Below are positions 1 to 5,113 of a stretch of 5,271 nucleotides of DNA, one piece after another (the stretch's first letter is position 1; the number at the start of each line of letters is the position of its first letter). Source of the DNA: Lentisphaeria bacterium (lineage in GTDB: Bacteria > Verrucomicrobiota > Lentisphaeria > Oligosphaerales > Lenti-02); the NCBI GenBank assembly GCA_023145395.1, contig JAGLDW010001150.1:1-5271 (forward strand), given 5' to 3'. A program made the position numbers and the translations under genes. The notes under the pieces are model-generated. The model did no database searches and was not told the origin of the DNA. It was given only the letters and a program-made list of their open reading frames with translations.

Positions 1-300
1 GCGCCATTGCTTGTTTCCCTTCGCTTATTTCTAGGCAACCGGCGTCTTTTTCGCTGGCATCGAAGTTTTCCCCGTGATTTCAGTGCTCTGCTCATGCCCT
101 TCCCGAGCCCTGGTGCCCCTTCTTGCGAGCCATGAGCCACCCATGTCCTCATCTTAGCTTCGCAAGACGCGACGAGACTTGCCGATCTTCGCGCATAGGA
201 CCGGCATCTCGATTGGCCACCTACGGCAACATGAGGCTAGCCTAGTGGTATAACTCGTAGGACATCGCTGCTATTATCGCTAGGCGAGGGGTGGCCTTAG
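1..300. other. Upstream stretch without a recognisable gene
   Basis: No open frame with coding character is visible on either strand, and there is no tRNA or repeat that I can recognise. The only candidate signals are an extended -10 at 246-254 and a purine-rich Shine-Dalgarno-like GAGGGG at 286-291 that serves the gene starting at 301. It is probably the intergenic or promoter region of that gene, possibly with decayed sequence further left. Confidence 0.5.
246..254 (+). promoter_or_regulatory. Possible extended -10 promoter element upstream of the TSP3 lipoprotein gene
   Basis: The string TGGTATAAC is an extended -10 type match (TG-n-TATAAC, with the hexamer at 249-254). It would start transcription near 261 and leave a leader of about 40 nt before the ATG at 301. 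I see no good -35 hexamer at 16-18 bp spacing, which is tolerated for extended -10 promoters. The call rests on motif match and position only. Confidence 0.3.
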
Positions 301-1278
301 ATGTCGGACATTGGTGCGGTCGCGGGTGTGGTGGTCTTGGTGTTTACCGCGTTTGGTTGCGCGGGCGCGACACCCTTACCCTTGGGAAGGGACTCAGGTC
401 CTTCCCACGAGATCGGTGCTCAATACGACACCCATGGATGGATGCCAAGCGATGGCTTGAAGAAGAGTGATCTTCATCTTGCGGATAAATCGCTCGCGGA
501 CGACCTAGGTTCCACGGGCAAGGTCGACACGGACAAAGACGGCATCAACGACGCAAAAGACAATTGTCCGAAGAAGAAGAACACGGATCAAGCGGACTTC
601 GACGGGGACGGCGTGGGCGACGTCTGTGACTCGGACAGGGATGGGGACACCTTGCTCAACACCGTCGATCCTTACCCGAACATAAAAAACAGCTTTGTCT
701 ACAACAAGGATCCTGGGCCCAACGGGACAGACTACGAGAGAACCTCCGGATGGAAACGATCATCAACGAAGCCCTCGCAGGTCTGCACTCAAGACGCCCT
801 CGGTGACTTTCTTTGGATGCGACTCCGCGAGGCCGCGTTTTCTCCTGTCCTCTTTCCAAGTGCTCAACTCATCCAGGTCCGAGTCAACCTCAAGAAAGCG
901 GGAGCCTATTCGAGCGTGTCTTGGCCATCCATTGGCGTGATTGCGCGGTCGAAAAATAATGCCCCCTTCAGCGCCTATGTGTGCATCGTCGCGCCTGCTC
1001 CAAATCAAAATGAGCTTCAGCTCTTCGTTGCCCACCAGGTGAACTCCTTTGAGCGTATCGCTACGCAGCCCCTCGGCGCCGCGAACAGTACCACCCCTTG
1101 GACCCTGCGCCTCACGACGGCCCAAGACAACCGCTTGACCTGCTCGGTGATGGTCGGGGGGAAGGCGGTGGTCACCGCCAGCGCGATGCCTGAGACACCT
1201 CTGACTGGCACCGTAGGTATCTTCAGCAACCGCGCGGAGGTTTGCTTCGACCAGCTCGTCGTTACGAACATCCCCTGA
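301..1278 (+). CDS. Predicted secreted lipoprotein with thrombospondin type 3 repeats and a lectin-like C-terminal domain
   Basis: The 325-residue product is likely exported and anchored by lipid or cell-surface exposed. Residues 7-19 are hydrophobic and end in AFGC with Cys20, a relaxed lipobox (canonical would have a small residue, not Phe, before the Gly). The n-region has no Lys or Arg, which is odd, but an in-frame TAG directly precedes the ATG, so the start cannot lie upstream; GAGGGG at 286-291 gives a 9-nt spacing. Residues about 76-125 carry TSP type 3 repeats: DxDxDGxxD, DNCP, then DFDGDGVGDVCD and DRDGD, known calcium-binding loops in surface proteins. Residues about 150-325 resemble a concanavalin A-like (LamG/DUF1080-type) beta sandwich, ending in a G-x-V-G-I-F-S and F-D-x-L-V-V pattern typical of the last strands. 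The ligand is unknown. The gene converges on the DUF4214-like gene, with stops 2 bp apart and no obvious terminator. Confidence 0.8.
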   Translation: MSDIGAVAGVVVLVFTAFGCAGATPLPLGRDSGPSHEIGAQYDTHGWMPSDGLKKSDLHLADKSLADDLGSTGKVDTDKDGINDAKDNCPKKKNTDQADFDGDGVGDVCDSDRDGDTLLNTVDPYPNIKNSFVYNKDPGPNGTDYERTSGWKRSSTKPSQVCTQDALGDFLWMRLREAAFSPVLFPSAQLIQVRVNLKKAGAYSSVSWPSIGVIARSKNNAPFSAYVCIVAPAPNQNELQLFVAHQVNSFERIATQPLGAANSTTPWTLRLTTAQDNRLTCSVMVGGKAVVTASAMPETPLTGTVGIFSNRAEVCFDQLVVTNIP

Positions 1279-1670
1279 AACTAAGGACAGGGGCCCCAGG
1301 TTCCCCACGTGTTCTGAAACTCAGAGGAACCGTTATTCAACGCATCGGCGCGTGTTTGGAAAGTTGCCGTCGCCCACCAGGAAGTCGCGGGTTGACACTG
1401 ATTAGACCAATAAGAGCCGGTGTCGCCATGGTTGAAGAAGGCCATAATGAGGCGCTTCGTTTGGTCTGCACATGTTGTCGTCTTGATGCATGCCTTCTTC
1501 GTGCATGTGCTGGAGCAGTTGACCCCATTATAGAAAGCGACAGCTCGATGGCAGTAGTTTGGCAAGTTGGTTGAGTCATACCAATATGCAAATCCTCCCG
1601 TATCAGGATCACATCCAAGAAGGTACTTGTAGAGACGATAGAAAAAGAGAGAAACCTTGTCGGTTGTATA

Positions 1671-1687
1671 CTGAGGGATCCCCTCAT
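1671..1687 (+). repeat. Left terminal inverted repeat of the IS10-like element
   Basis: This is the transposase-proximal end, CTGAGGGATCCCCTCAT, pairing with 2954-2970 with two mismatches at positions 6-7. It contains a GATC site at 1677-1680 that the right end lacks. Just inside, CCCTCAT (1681-1687) and ATGAGGG (1699-1705) form a second inverted repeat with 7-bp arms and an 11-bp spacer. Confidence 0.88.
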
Positions 1688-1690
1688 AAT

Positions 1691-1717
1691 TTGGCGCGAT
1701 GAGGGTTGGAGTATAGG
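1691..1717 (+). promoter_or_regulatory. Weak candidate transposase promoter just inside the left IS end
   Basis: TTGGCG (1691-1696) and TATAGG (1712-1717) are separated by 15 bp and sit where IS10 carries its transposase promoter, just inside the outer end. Both hexamers are imperfect and the spacing is short, as expected for a low-expression transposase promoter. Part of it falls within the 7-bp inverted repeat at 1681-1705. Confidence 0.22.
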
Positions 1718-1787
1718 TGTGTGACGAAAGTGTCGCGCACTGGAGGCGGGGTTGCAAATCGCGATCTGGAGGATCATTGTCTCCTTC

Positions 1788-2951
1788 ATGTCGAAGAAGA
1801 ACACGAAGAAGAAGATCAACCCGAAGACCGTAGAATCATTCGTGCATTCAATTTTTGAGGGGGACATGCACGCCAAGAGGGTTATGTCGCTGGCTAACGC
1901 GGTGACGGGTGTTATTGCGGCAGGCGCCCTCGGCATCCACGGCATTGGGCGTGGACTTGCGTCTGCCAAGGGACTGGTTGAGCGGCACGCTGTTAAGCAA
2001 GTCGACCGTTTGGTGGGGAACCGGAAGGTGGTTCTCGATGAGTTGTTCAGCCTTTGGGTGCCGTACGTGCTCGCCAACCGCCAGAAAATCATGGTGAACC
2101 TCGACTGGACCGAGTTTGACGACGACGACCAGTCGATGCTCGTTGCGAGCATCCAAACGAAGCATGGGCGCTCGACGGCCTTGATCTGGAAGACTGTAAT
2201 TAAGAGCAAACTGAAGAACCGCAGGAACGCTCACGAGGATGAGTTGATGGTTCGCCTCCGTGAGTTGGTGCCTCCGACTGTGAAAGTTACTATCGTGGCC
2301 GATCGGGGTTTTGGTGATCAGAAACTCTACGATTTTTTGAAGGAGTTGGGGTTCGAGTACATCATTCGGTTCAAGGGGAACATCCAGGTCACCAATGACA
2401 AAGGTGAGGCGCGGATGGCTCGGGAATGGATGGGCAAGAACGGCCGCATGCGCGTCTTGCGTGACGCGTTTGTCACTGCGGATCGCTACCCGATTTCCAC
2501 GGTGATTTGCGTCCACGACAAAGGGATGAAAGATCCATGGTGTATCGTGTCTAGCGATCCATCCTTGAAGGGGAGCGAAGCGAAGAAAGTTTATGGCAAA
2601 CGTTTTACGTGCGAAGAGACCTTCAGAGACGTCAAAGATATCCACTTCGGCATGGGAATGAGCTGGCAGCCGATTGGGCGAACAGATCGACGAGATCGTA
2701 TGATGATGATGGCCGTCCTCGCCATGGCTCTACTCACGATGCTAGGGGAGGCTGGAGAGCAGGCAGGTTTGGATCGCTTACTGAAGACAAGCACGCGAAA
2801 ACGGCGCCAGTTGTCGTTGTTTCGGCAGGGCTTGCGTTGGTACTCTCTTATGCCAACACTTCGAGAGGATCGCTTGCAACTATTAATGGAACACTTCGTC
2901 GCAGTGATGGCGGAACATGAGGTATGCCGAGAACTTTATGGTGCTATCTAG
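1788..2951 (+). CDS. IS4-family (IS10-like) DDE transposase
   Basis: The product catalyses cut-and-paste movement of the surrounding element by binding its inverted repeats. From the ATG at 1788 it is 387 residues. The DDE triad is visible: Asp in NLDWTEFDDDD, Asp in VADRGFGDQ, and Glu in the signature Y-GK-R-FTC-E-ETFRDV-K, a perfect Y-(2)-R-(3)-E-(6)-K of the IS4 family. The N-terminal region (HAKRV, then KQVDRLVGNR) and the C-terminal run GMGMSW, RRDRMMMM and LLTMLGEAG align by eye with IS10 transposase. There are no internal stops or missing catalytic residues, so it may be active. The start is uncertain: an in-frame TTG at 1752 has an excellent GGAGG 5 nt upstream and would add 12 residues, whereas the ATG at 1788 has GGAGG 15 nt away (1768-1772), partly paired with CTCC at 1781-1784. 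I chose the ATG because the added N-terminal residues are not family-like. Confidence 0.93.
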   Translation: MSKKNTKKKINPKTVESFVHSIFEGDMHAKRVMSLANAVTGVIAAGALGIHGIGRGLASAKGLVERHAVKQVDRLVGNRKVVLDELFSLWVPYVLANRQKIMVNLDWTEFDDDDQSMLVASIQTKHGRSTALIWKTVIKSKLKNRRNAHEDELMVRLRELVPPTVKVTIVADRGFGDQKLYDFLKELGFEYIIRFKGNIQVTNDKGEARMAREWMGKNGRMRVLRDAFVTADRYPISTVICVHDKGMKDPWCIVSSDPSLKGSEAKKVYGKRFTCEETFRDVKDIHFGMGMSWQPIGRTDRRDRMMMMAVLAMALLTMLGEAGEQAGLDRLLKTSTRKRRQLSLFRQGLRWYSLMPTLREDRLQLLMEHFVAVMAEHEVCRELYGAI

Positions 2952-2953
2952 AA

Positions 2954-2970
2954 ATGAGGGGATGGCTCAG
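2954..2970 (-). repeat. Right terminal inverted repeat of the IS10-like element
   Basis: Read on the minus strand it is CTGAGCCATCCCCTCAT, the partner of the left end. It lies just beyond the transposase stop codon (2949-2951). The terminal CTGA provides the in-frame TGA (2969-2967) that ends the truncated reading frame to the right. Confidence 0.88.
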
Positions 2971-3239
2971 GGCGCTAGCACGAGCATCGTCTCTCCTGGA
3001 GTTGTCTCAACCTCGGCGTAGAAACGTTCCCCGAGCGCAGCAAGTTCCGCGGGTGTCCGTCGAGAACTCTTCGTTTTTTTTGTCGTGACCGACCGCTTGG
3101 ATTTTCGTCGCACACTCGAAGAACTGCTTGACGCTGCAGCTCGGACCGCTGCGCGGACCTGTTCCTCATAGGCCGCTAAGTGATCCTGCACCAGCCGCTC
3201 GATGGCTTGTCCCAACTCTGAAATGCTTGCTGTTGTCAT
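2967..3239 (-). pseudogene. 3'-truncated small regulator: coiled coil, basic linker, start of a possible winged-helix domain
   Basis: The frame opens at ATG 3239 and reads 90 codons, of which 89 are native. The last codon is completed by the final base of the IS, and the next codon, TGA, is IS sequence, so the gene was cut by the right end of the element. Residues 5-36 form an amphipathic helix (SISELGQAIERLVQDH, then AAYEEQVRAAVRAA) that is likely to dimerise. Residues 37-60 are a Ser/Lys/Arg-rich linker. Residues 61-89 (RRTPAELAALGERFYAEV, then PGETMLVLA) look like the first helices of a C-terminal DNA-binding unit that I remember from myxobacterial regulators, but most of that domain is absent. 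DNA binding is therefore inferred from resemblance only. There is no strong Shine-Dalgarno (CCGGGTGC before the ATG). The remnant is probably non-functional or acts as an isolated dimerisation domain. Confidence 0.55.
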
Positions 3240-3515
3240 GCACCCGGAATCGCATGCCCGGAGCGCCGCATCAACCAGGGGCCTGAACAGTTACATCTTT
3301 CGGAGCAGAATTTTGCTTCGAAGAGTCTGACTAAGACAGGGTTTGGGACGTCACGCCGAGCGCTCGCCGACGGGCAAGGGTGCAGTAGCTCGGCCAAAGC
3401 CGGCCGGATCTCGGCCAAAGTGGCCGGATCTCGGCCGAGGCTGCACGCACTGCGGCGACCACCCTTGAAATCATTGCGTTCTCTCTTGGCACCCAAGCTG
3501 CATTGTTCCACAGCC
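3240..3515. other. Intergenic stretch between the divergent truncated regulator and the Rpn gene
   Basis: This region holds no gene I can support. Its main content is the GGCC-rich repeat at 3391-3436. An open minus-strand frame crosses it, but the product has no family-like features. The promoters of the flanking divergent genes should lie here; I do not see convincing -35/-10 pairs. Confidence 0.45.
3391..3436 (+). repeat. GGCC-rich direct repeat with two hairpin-like 15-mers upstream of the Rpn gene
   Basis: CGGCCAAAGCCGGCCGGATCT-type units follow each other with a 20-21 bp period: 3391-3411, then 3412-3431, and a partial third at 3432-3436. Within them, the 15-mer GGCCGGATCTCGGCC occurs identically at 3402-3416 and 3422-3436, with inverted arms GGCCG and CGGCC around a 5-nt centre. 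Two identical near-palindromes about two helical turns apart, 80-115 bp before the start of a potentially toxic gene, would fit operator sites. They could equally be the end of a lost mobile element. Confidence 0.6.
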
Positions 3516-4568
3516 ATGAAACCTCATGATGGCCTCTTCAAAGAACTCTACACCGATCCCGCCCAGGCCCTGGCCTACTTCGAGACCTTCTTACCTCCAG
3601 AGCTCGTCGCGCAGCTCGACCTCACCCGGGCCAAGATCGAGCCCGGCAGCCTCCTCGACGAGTCCGTGCGCTGGCGCTACACCGACCTCCTCTACCTGAT
3701 CCCCTGGCGCTCATCGCCGGCCGACGGTGAAGGCGACGCCCCTGGCAAGGGCACCGACGCGACAACGCCCCCAGACAGCCTCCTCCTCTACCTGCTCTTC
3801 GAGCATCAGAGCAGCGTCGATCCGTGGATGCCCTATCGGATGCTGCGCTACGCCATGCGGATCTGGGATCAGTGGCTAAAAAAATACCCGGACAGCAAGC
3901 GTCTACCGCCCCTCCTGCCCTTGGTCTTCTACCACGGTGACCGGCCCTGGCGCGCTCCCACGAAGCTGTCAGACCTTATCGCCTTGCCCTCCGATCCACG
4001 TGCTCAGCGCCTCCTAAGCGCCCATCTCCCGAGCTACAAGTTCCTTCTCCACGAGACCGCGACCCTCCCCGCCGAGCGCCTGCGCGGCCGCGGCATGGCC
4101 CGCCTGGCCTTGCTCCTTTTCACCCACGGCCGCGGAAAGGAGATCCTCTCGCAGCTCCGCGACCAGCTGGACGAGATACGCATCGAGTTTCAGCGGGGCG
4201 AGGCGGGATTGAAGAACCTGGAGTTGATGGTAACCTATTTGTTGATAGTCAACGCGGATCTGAGCGGCGCCGAGCTCTCGGAGGTCCTGATCGAGGTTGA
4301 CGAGAGCCTAGGAGCCCTGGCGATGACCCTCCAAGAGATGCTGATCAAGAAATCCCTGAAGCAAGGTCGGCAAGAAGGTCGGCAAGAAGGTCGGCAAGAA
4401 GGTCGGCAAGAAGGTCGGCAAGAAGGTCGGCAAGAAGGTCGGCAAGAAGGTCGGCAAGAGAGCTTGCAAGCGGTGGCTCGGAAGCTCATCGACCAGGGGA
4501 TGTCTGTCACCCAGGTCGCCGAGATCTCGGAGCTTCCCCTCGAAGAGGTGCAAGCGCTTCTGCACTAA
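3516..4568 (+). CDS. rpn: Rpn family recombination-promoting nuclease / putative transposase (PD-(D/E)XK)
   Basis: The 350-residue product belongs to the Rpn/YhgA-like (transposase_31) family of DNA endonucleases, known in E. coli to promote RecA-independent recombination and recently tied to phage defence. Family marks in order: HDGLFKELYTDPAQA (residues 4-18), FLPPEL (25-30), IEPGSLLDE (41-49), RYTDLLY with probable catalytic Asp57, LLFEHQS with Glu96 and Gln98 as the (D/E)xQ part, WMPYRMLRYAM (104-114) and PLVFYHGDRPW (135-145). Residues 284-315 are eight GRQE repeats, and 316-350 (LIDQGMSVTQVAEISELPLEEV) resemble the HTH-like tail common at Rpn C-termini. The ATG at 3516 is chosen because MKPHDGLF is the family N-terminus; the open frame extends up to a GTG at 3420, but that extra part is unlike the family. 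It has almost no Shine-Dalgarno, suggesting weak translation, whereas an internal site before codon 270 is strong. The frame appears intact. Confidence 0.9.
   Translation: MKPHDGLFKELYTDPAQALAYFETFLPPELVAQLDLTRAKIEPGSLLDESVRWRYTDLLYLIPWRSSPADGEGDAPGKGTDATTPPDSLLLYLLFEHQSSVDPWMPYRMLRYAMRIWDQWLKKYPDSKRLPPLLPLVFYHGDRPWRAPTKLSDLIALPSDPRAQRLLSAHLPSYKFLLHETATLPAERLRGRGMARLALLLFTHGRGKEILSQLRDQLDEIRIEFQRGEAGLKNLELMVTYLLIVNADLSGAELSEVLIEVDESLGALAMTLQEMLIKKSLKQGRQEGRQEGRQEGRQEGRQEGRQEGRQEGRQESLQAVARKLIDQGMSVTQVAEISELPLEEVQALLH
4310..4325 (+). promoter_or_regulatory. Internal ribosome binding site and ATG inside the Rpn gene
   Basis: AGGAG at 4310-4314 is followed after 8 nt by ATG at 4323-4325, which is Met270 of the Rpn frame. 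This is a better initiation region than the one before the full-length start at 3516. Initiation here would give an 81-residue protein (4323-4568) made of a short helix, the eight GRQE repeats and the HTH-like tail, without any nuclease residues. In E. coli Rpn genes, a C-terminal protein made from an internal start is known to inhibit the full-length toxin. Use of this site is my inference. Confidence 0.42.
4365..4460 (+). repeat. Eight tandem copies of a 12-bp unit encoding GRQE
   Basis: The unit GGTCGGCAAGAA repeats without interruption from 4365. The first seven copies are identical and the eighth ends in GAG instead of GAA, a synonymous change. Because the unit is 12 bp, gain or loss of copies keeps the reading frame, so the tract acts as a variable-length helical linker between nuclease domain and tail. 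The near-perfect identity points to recent expansion by replication slippage. It has no spacers and is not a CRISPR. Confidence 0.97.
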
Positions 4569-4903
4569 GGTGCCCATCCCCCAAGCCTCTCGCGCCCAAG
4601 CGCAGCGCCCCCGGTGTCGATGCTCTCCAGACGACGCTTCTCGCCGTCCAGAAGCGACGCGAGAGCCACCTGCTGGGCAAGCTCCCCCGCGCCGAAGAGA
4701 CGCAAGACGAGGCGTCCCGGGAGTTCATCCTCTAGCGCATCGAAGAGCTGCGCGAGGGCCTTCGTCTCGACCTCCGACGACAACTTCAGACCCCGCTGAA
4801 GAACAAAGTGCGACGCCCCGTCTTTGACGCCGAACACCCTCGTCGCGAAACCGCGCGCCCCTGCACCTTCCACCTTCACGACATCATCAACGAGCCCCTT
4901 CAA
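4565..4903 (-). CDS. Unrecognised open frame, possibly the 3' remnant of a minus-strand gene
   Basis: I do not recognise this product. The frame is open from a TGA near 4930 down to TAG at 4567-4565, giving 112 residues from a TTG at 4903, with no Shine-Dalgarno that decides a start. Its stop overlaps the Rpn stop by 4 bp in convergent orientation. Codon third positions are G/C rich, and the peptide has protein-like amphipathic segments (LSSEVETKALAQLFDALED and LAQQVALASLLDGEKRRLES) but no catalytic motif, signal peptide or membrane segment. The plus strand in register has an in-frame TAG at 4732-4734, which favours the minus strand. It could be the tail of a larger gene whose start was lost in the decayed region to the right, or a chance frame in G/C-rich DNA. 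Confidence 0.3.
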   Translation of the reverse strand: MKGLVDDVVKVEGAGARGFATRVFGVKDGASHFVLQRGLKLSSEVETKALAQLFDALEDELPGRLVLRLFGAGELAQQVALASLLDGEKRRLESIDTGGAALGRERLGGWAP

Positions 4904-4999
4904 GAGGGCCTTCGCTAAACTCGGTCATGACTCTCTCCCAGAGAGAGCCACCAAGGGGCAGCGATCACACCCTCCGAGATGTAGAGACAGAAGAGCGCG

Positions 5000-5113
5000 T
5001 CATCGAAGGTGGTATGGTTTTCGATGCCTCCAGCTCGATCGAGATCTTCGATTCACTTGATCTTGCGTGGCGATGTCGAGGAGAACGTTGCTGTCAACGA
5101 GGACGGCGCTCAT
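5000..5113 (-). pseudogene. Remnant of a PIN-domain (VapC-like) toxin, N-terminal part only
   Basis: From ATG 5113 the minus strand encodes MSAVLVDSNVLLDIATQD. This is the first strand and catalytic-aspartate motif (VDSNVLLD) of PIN-domain ribonucleases, the toxin class of VapBC type II systems. After about residue 18 the similarity ends. The frame changes to low G/C third positions and stops at codon 38, whereas PIN toxins are usually 120-150 residues. The remaining acidic residues and the C-terminal half are not found downstream in any frame I could read. The ATG overlaps the stop of the upstream frame as ATGA, the typical coupling of antitoxin and toxin. I conclude this is a decayed toxin with no activity. 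Confidence 0.55.

Larger units (their letters stand above)
1281..1757 (-). pseudogene. 5'-truncated DUF4214-like, cysteine-rich secreted protein fused to IS-derived codons
   Basis: The open frame begins at a TTG (1757-1755) inside the IS and runs 158 codons. Only residues 30-158 (1281-1670) are host sequence; residues 1-29 are read through the left IS end. Native residues 35-62 contain VSLFFYRLYKYLLG, then DPDTGGFAYW. This matches the DUF4214 pattern (F..RLY...LGR.PD..G..YW), a domain found in bacterial surface and secreted proteins of poorly known function. The native part has eight cysteines (residues 49, 69, 81, 85, 90, 96, 121, 157), which points to disulfides and an extracytoplasmic location. 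The C-terminal stretch ATFQTRADALNNGSSEF resembles the F..S.EF end of such repeats. The original signal peptide and 5' end are missing, so export is now unlikely. I infer a gene remnant; expression of the chimera from an outward IS promoter is possible but unsupported. Confidence 0.65.
1671..2970 (+). mobile_element. IS10-like insertion sequence (IS4 family), 1300 bp, ends intact
   Basis: The left end reads CTGAGGGATCCCCTCAT. The reverse complement of the right end reads CTGAGCCATCCCCTCAT, matching at 15 of 17 positions. The 5'-CTGA start and ATCCCCT core are, from memory, those of IS10 and its relatives, and the length is close to IS10 (about 1.33 kb). A single transposase gene fills it, starting 117 bp from the left end and stopping 19 bp before the right end. 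IS10 relatives normally make a 9-bp target duplication, but here the flanking nonamers are GGTTGTATA on the left and GGCGCTAGC on the right, which do not match. The right IS end also supplies the TGA that stops the truncated gene beside it. The boundaries are well supported by both inverted repeats; the subgroup assignment is my inference. Confidence 0.9.

Noticed and set aside
384..406. Inverted repeat GGGAAGGGAC-TCAG-GTCCTTCCC inside the lipoprotein gene
   Set aside because: The arms pair with one bulge, but the site is within the coding region shortly after the signal peptide, with no T tract or second element suggesting a terminator or operator.
1276..1300. Bidirectional terminator between the convergent lipoprotein and DUF4214-like genes
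   Set aside because: The only symmetry is a short GGGGCCCC without spacer or flanking A/T tracts.
656..1308. Several overlapping frames on both strands inside the TSP3 lipoprotein gene
   Set aside because: They lie within a well-supported gene and give arginine-rich, low-complexity products without recognisable motifs.
3236..3517. Minus-strand open frame of 93 codons between the Rpn gene and the truncated regulator, with its stop overlapping the regulator's ATG
   Set aside because: The peptide has no family-like pattern, it crosses the GGCC-rich repeat, and its start overlaps the Rpn start region. It is more likely a chance frame in G/C-rich DNA.
4365..4460. CRISPR-like array
   Set aside because: The 12-bp units are directly contiguous with no spacers and encode a regular GRQE repeat in frame.
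1671..4568. Composite transposon carrying the Rpn gene
   Set aside because: Only one IS copy is in the window; no second set of CTGAG...ATCCCCT ends is found to the right of the Rpn gene.
4235..4577. Minus-strand frames encoding repeated CRPS and LPTF units
   Set aside because: They are the antisense reading of the 12-bp GRQE repeat inside the Rpn gene; long open frames there are a by-product of the repeat.
4931..4947. Perfect hairpin CTCTCTC-CCA-GAGAGAG
   Set aside because: Neither strand has a T tract after it, so it is not a convincing terminator; the simple CT/GA composition makes a chance palindrome plausible.
4918..5052. Minus-strand open stretch containing TTFDDALFCLYISEGVIAAP between the PIN remnant and the 4565-4903 frame
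   Set aside because: Its composition is coding-like, but it is only about 45 codons, has no start or ribosome site, and I could not tie it to any family; a faint resemblance to aminotransferase C-termini was too weak to claim.
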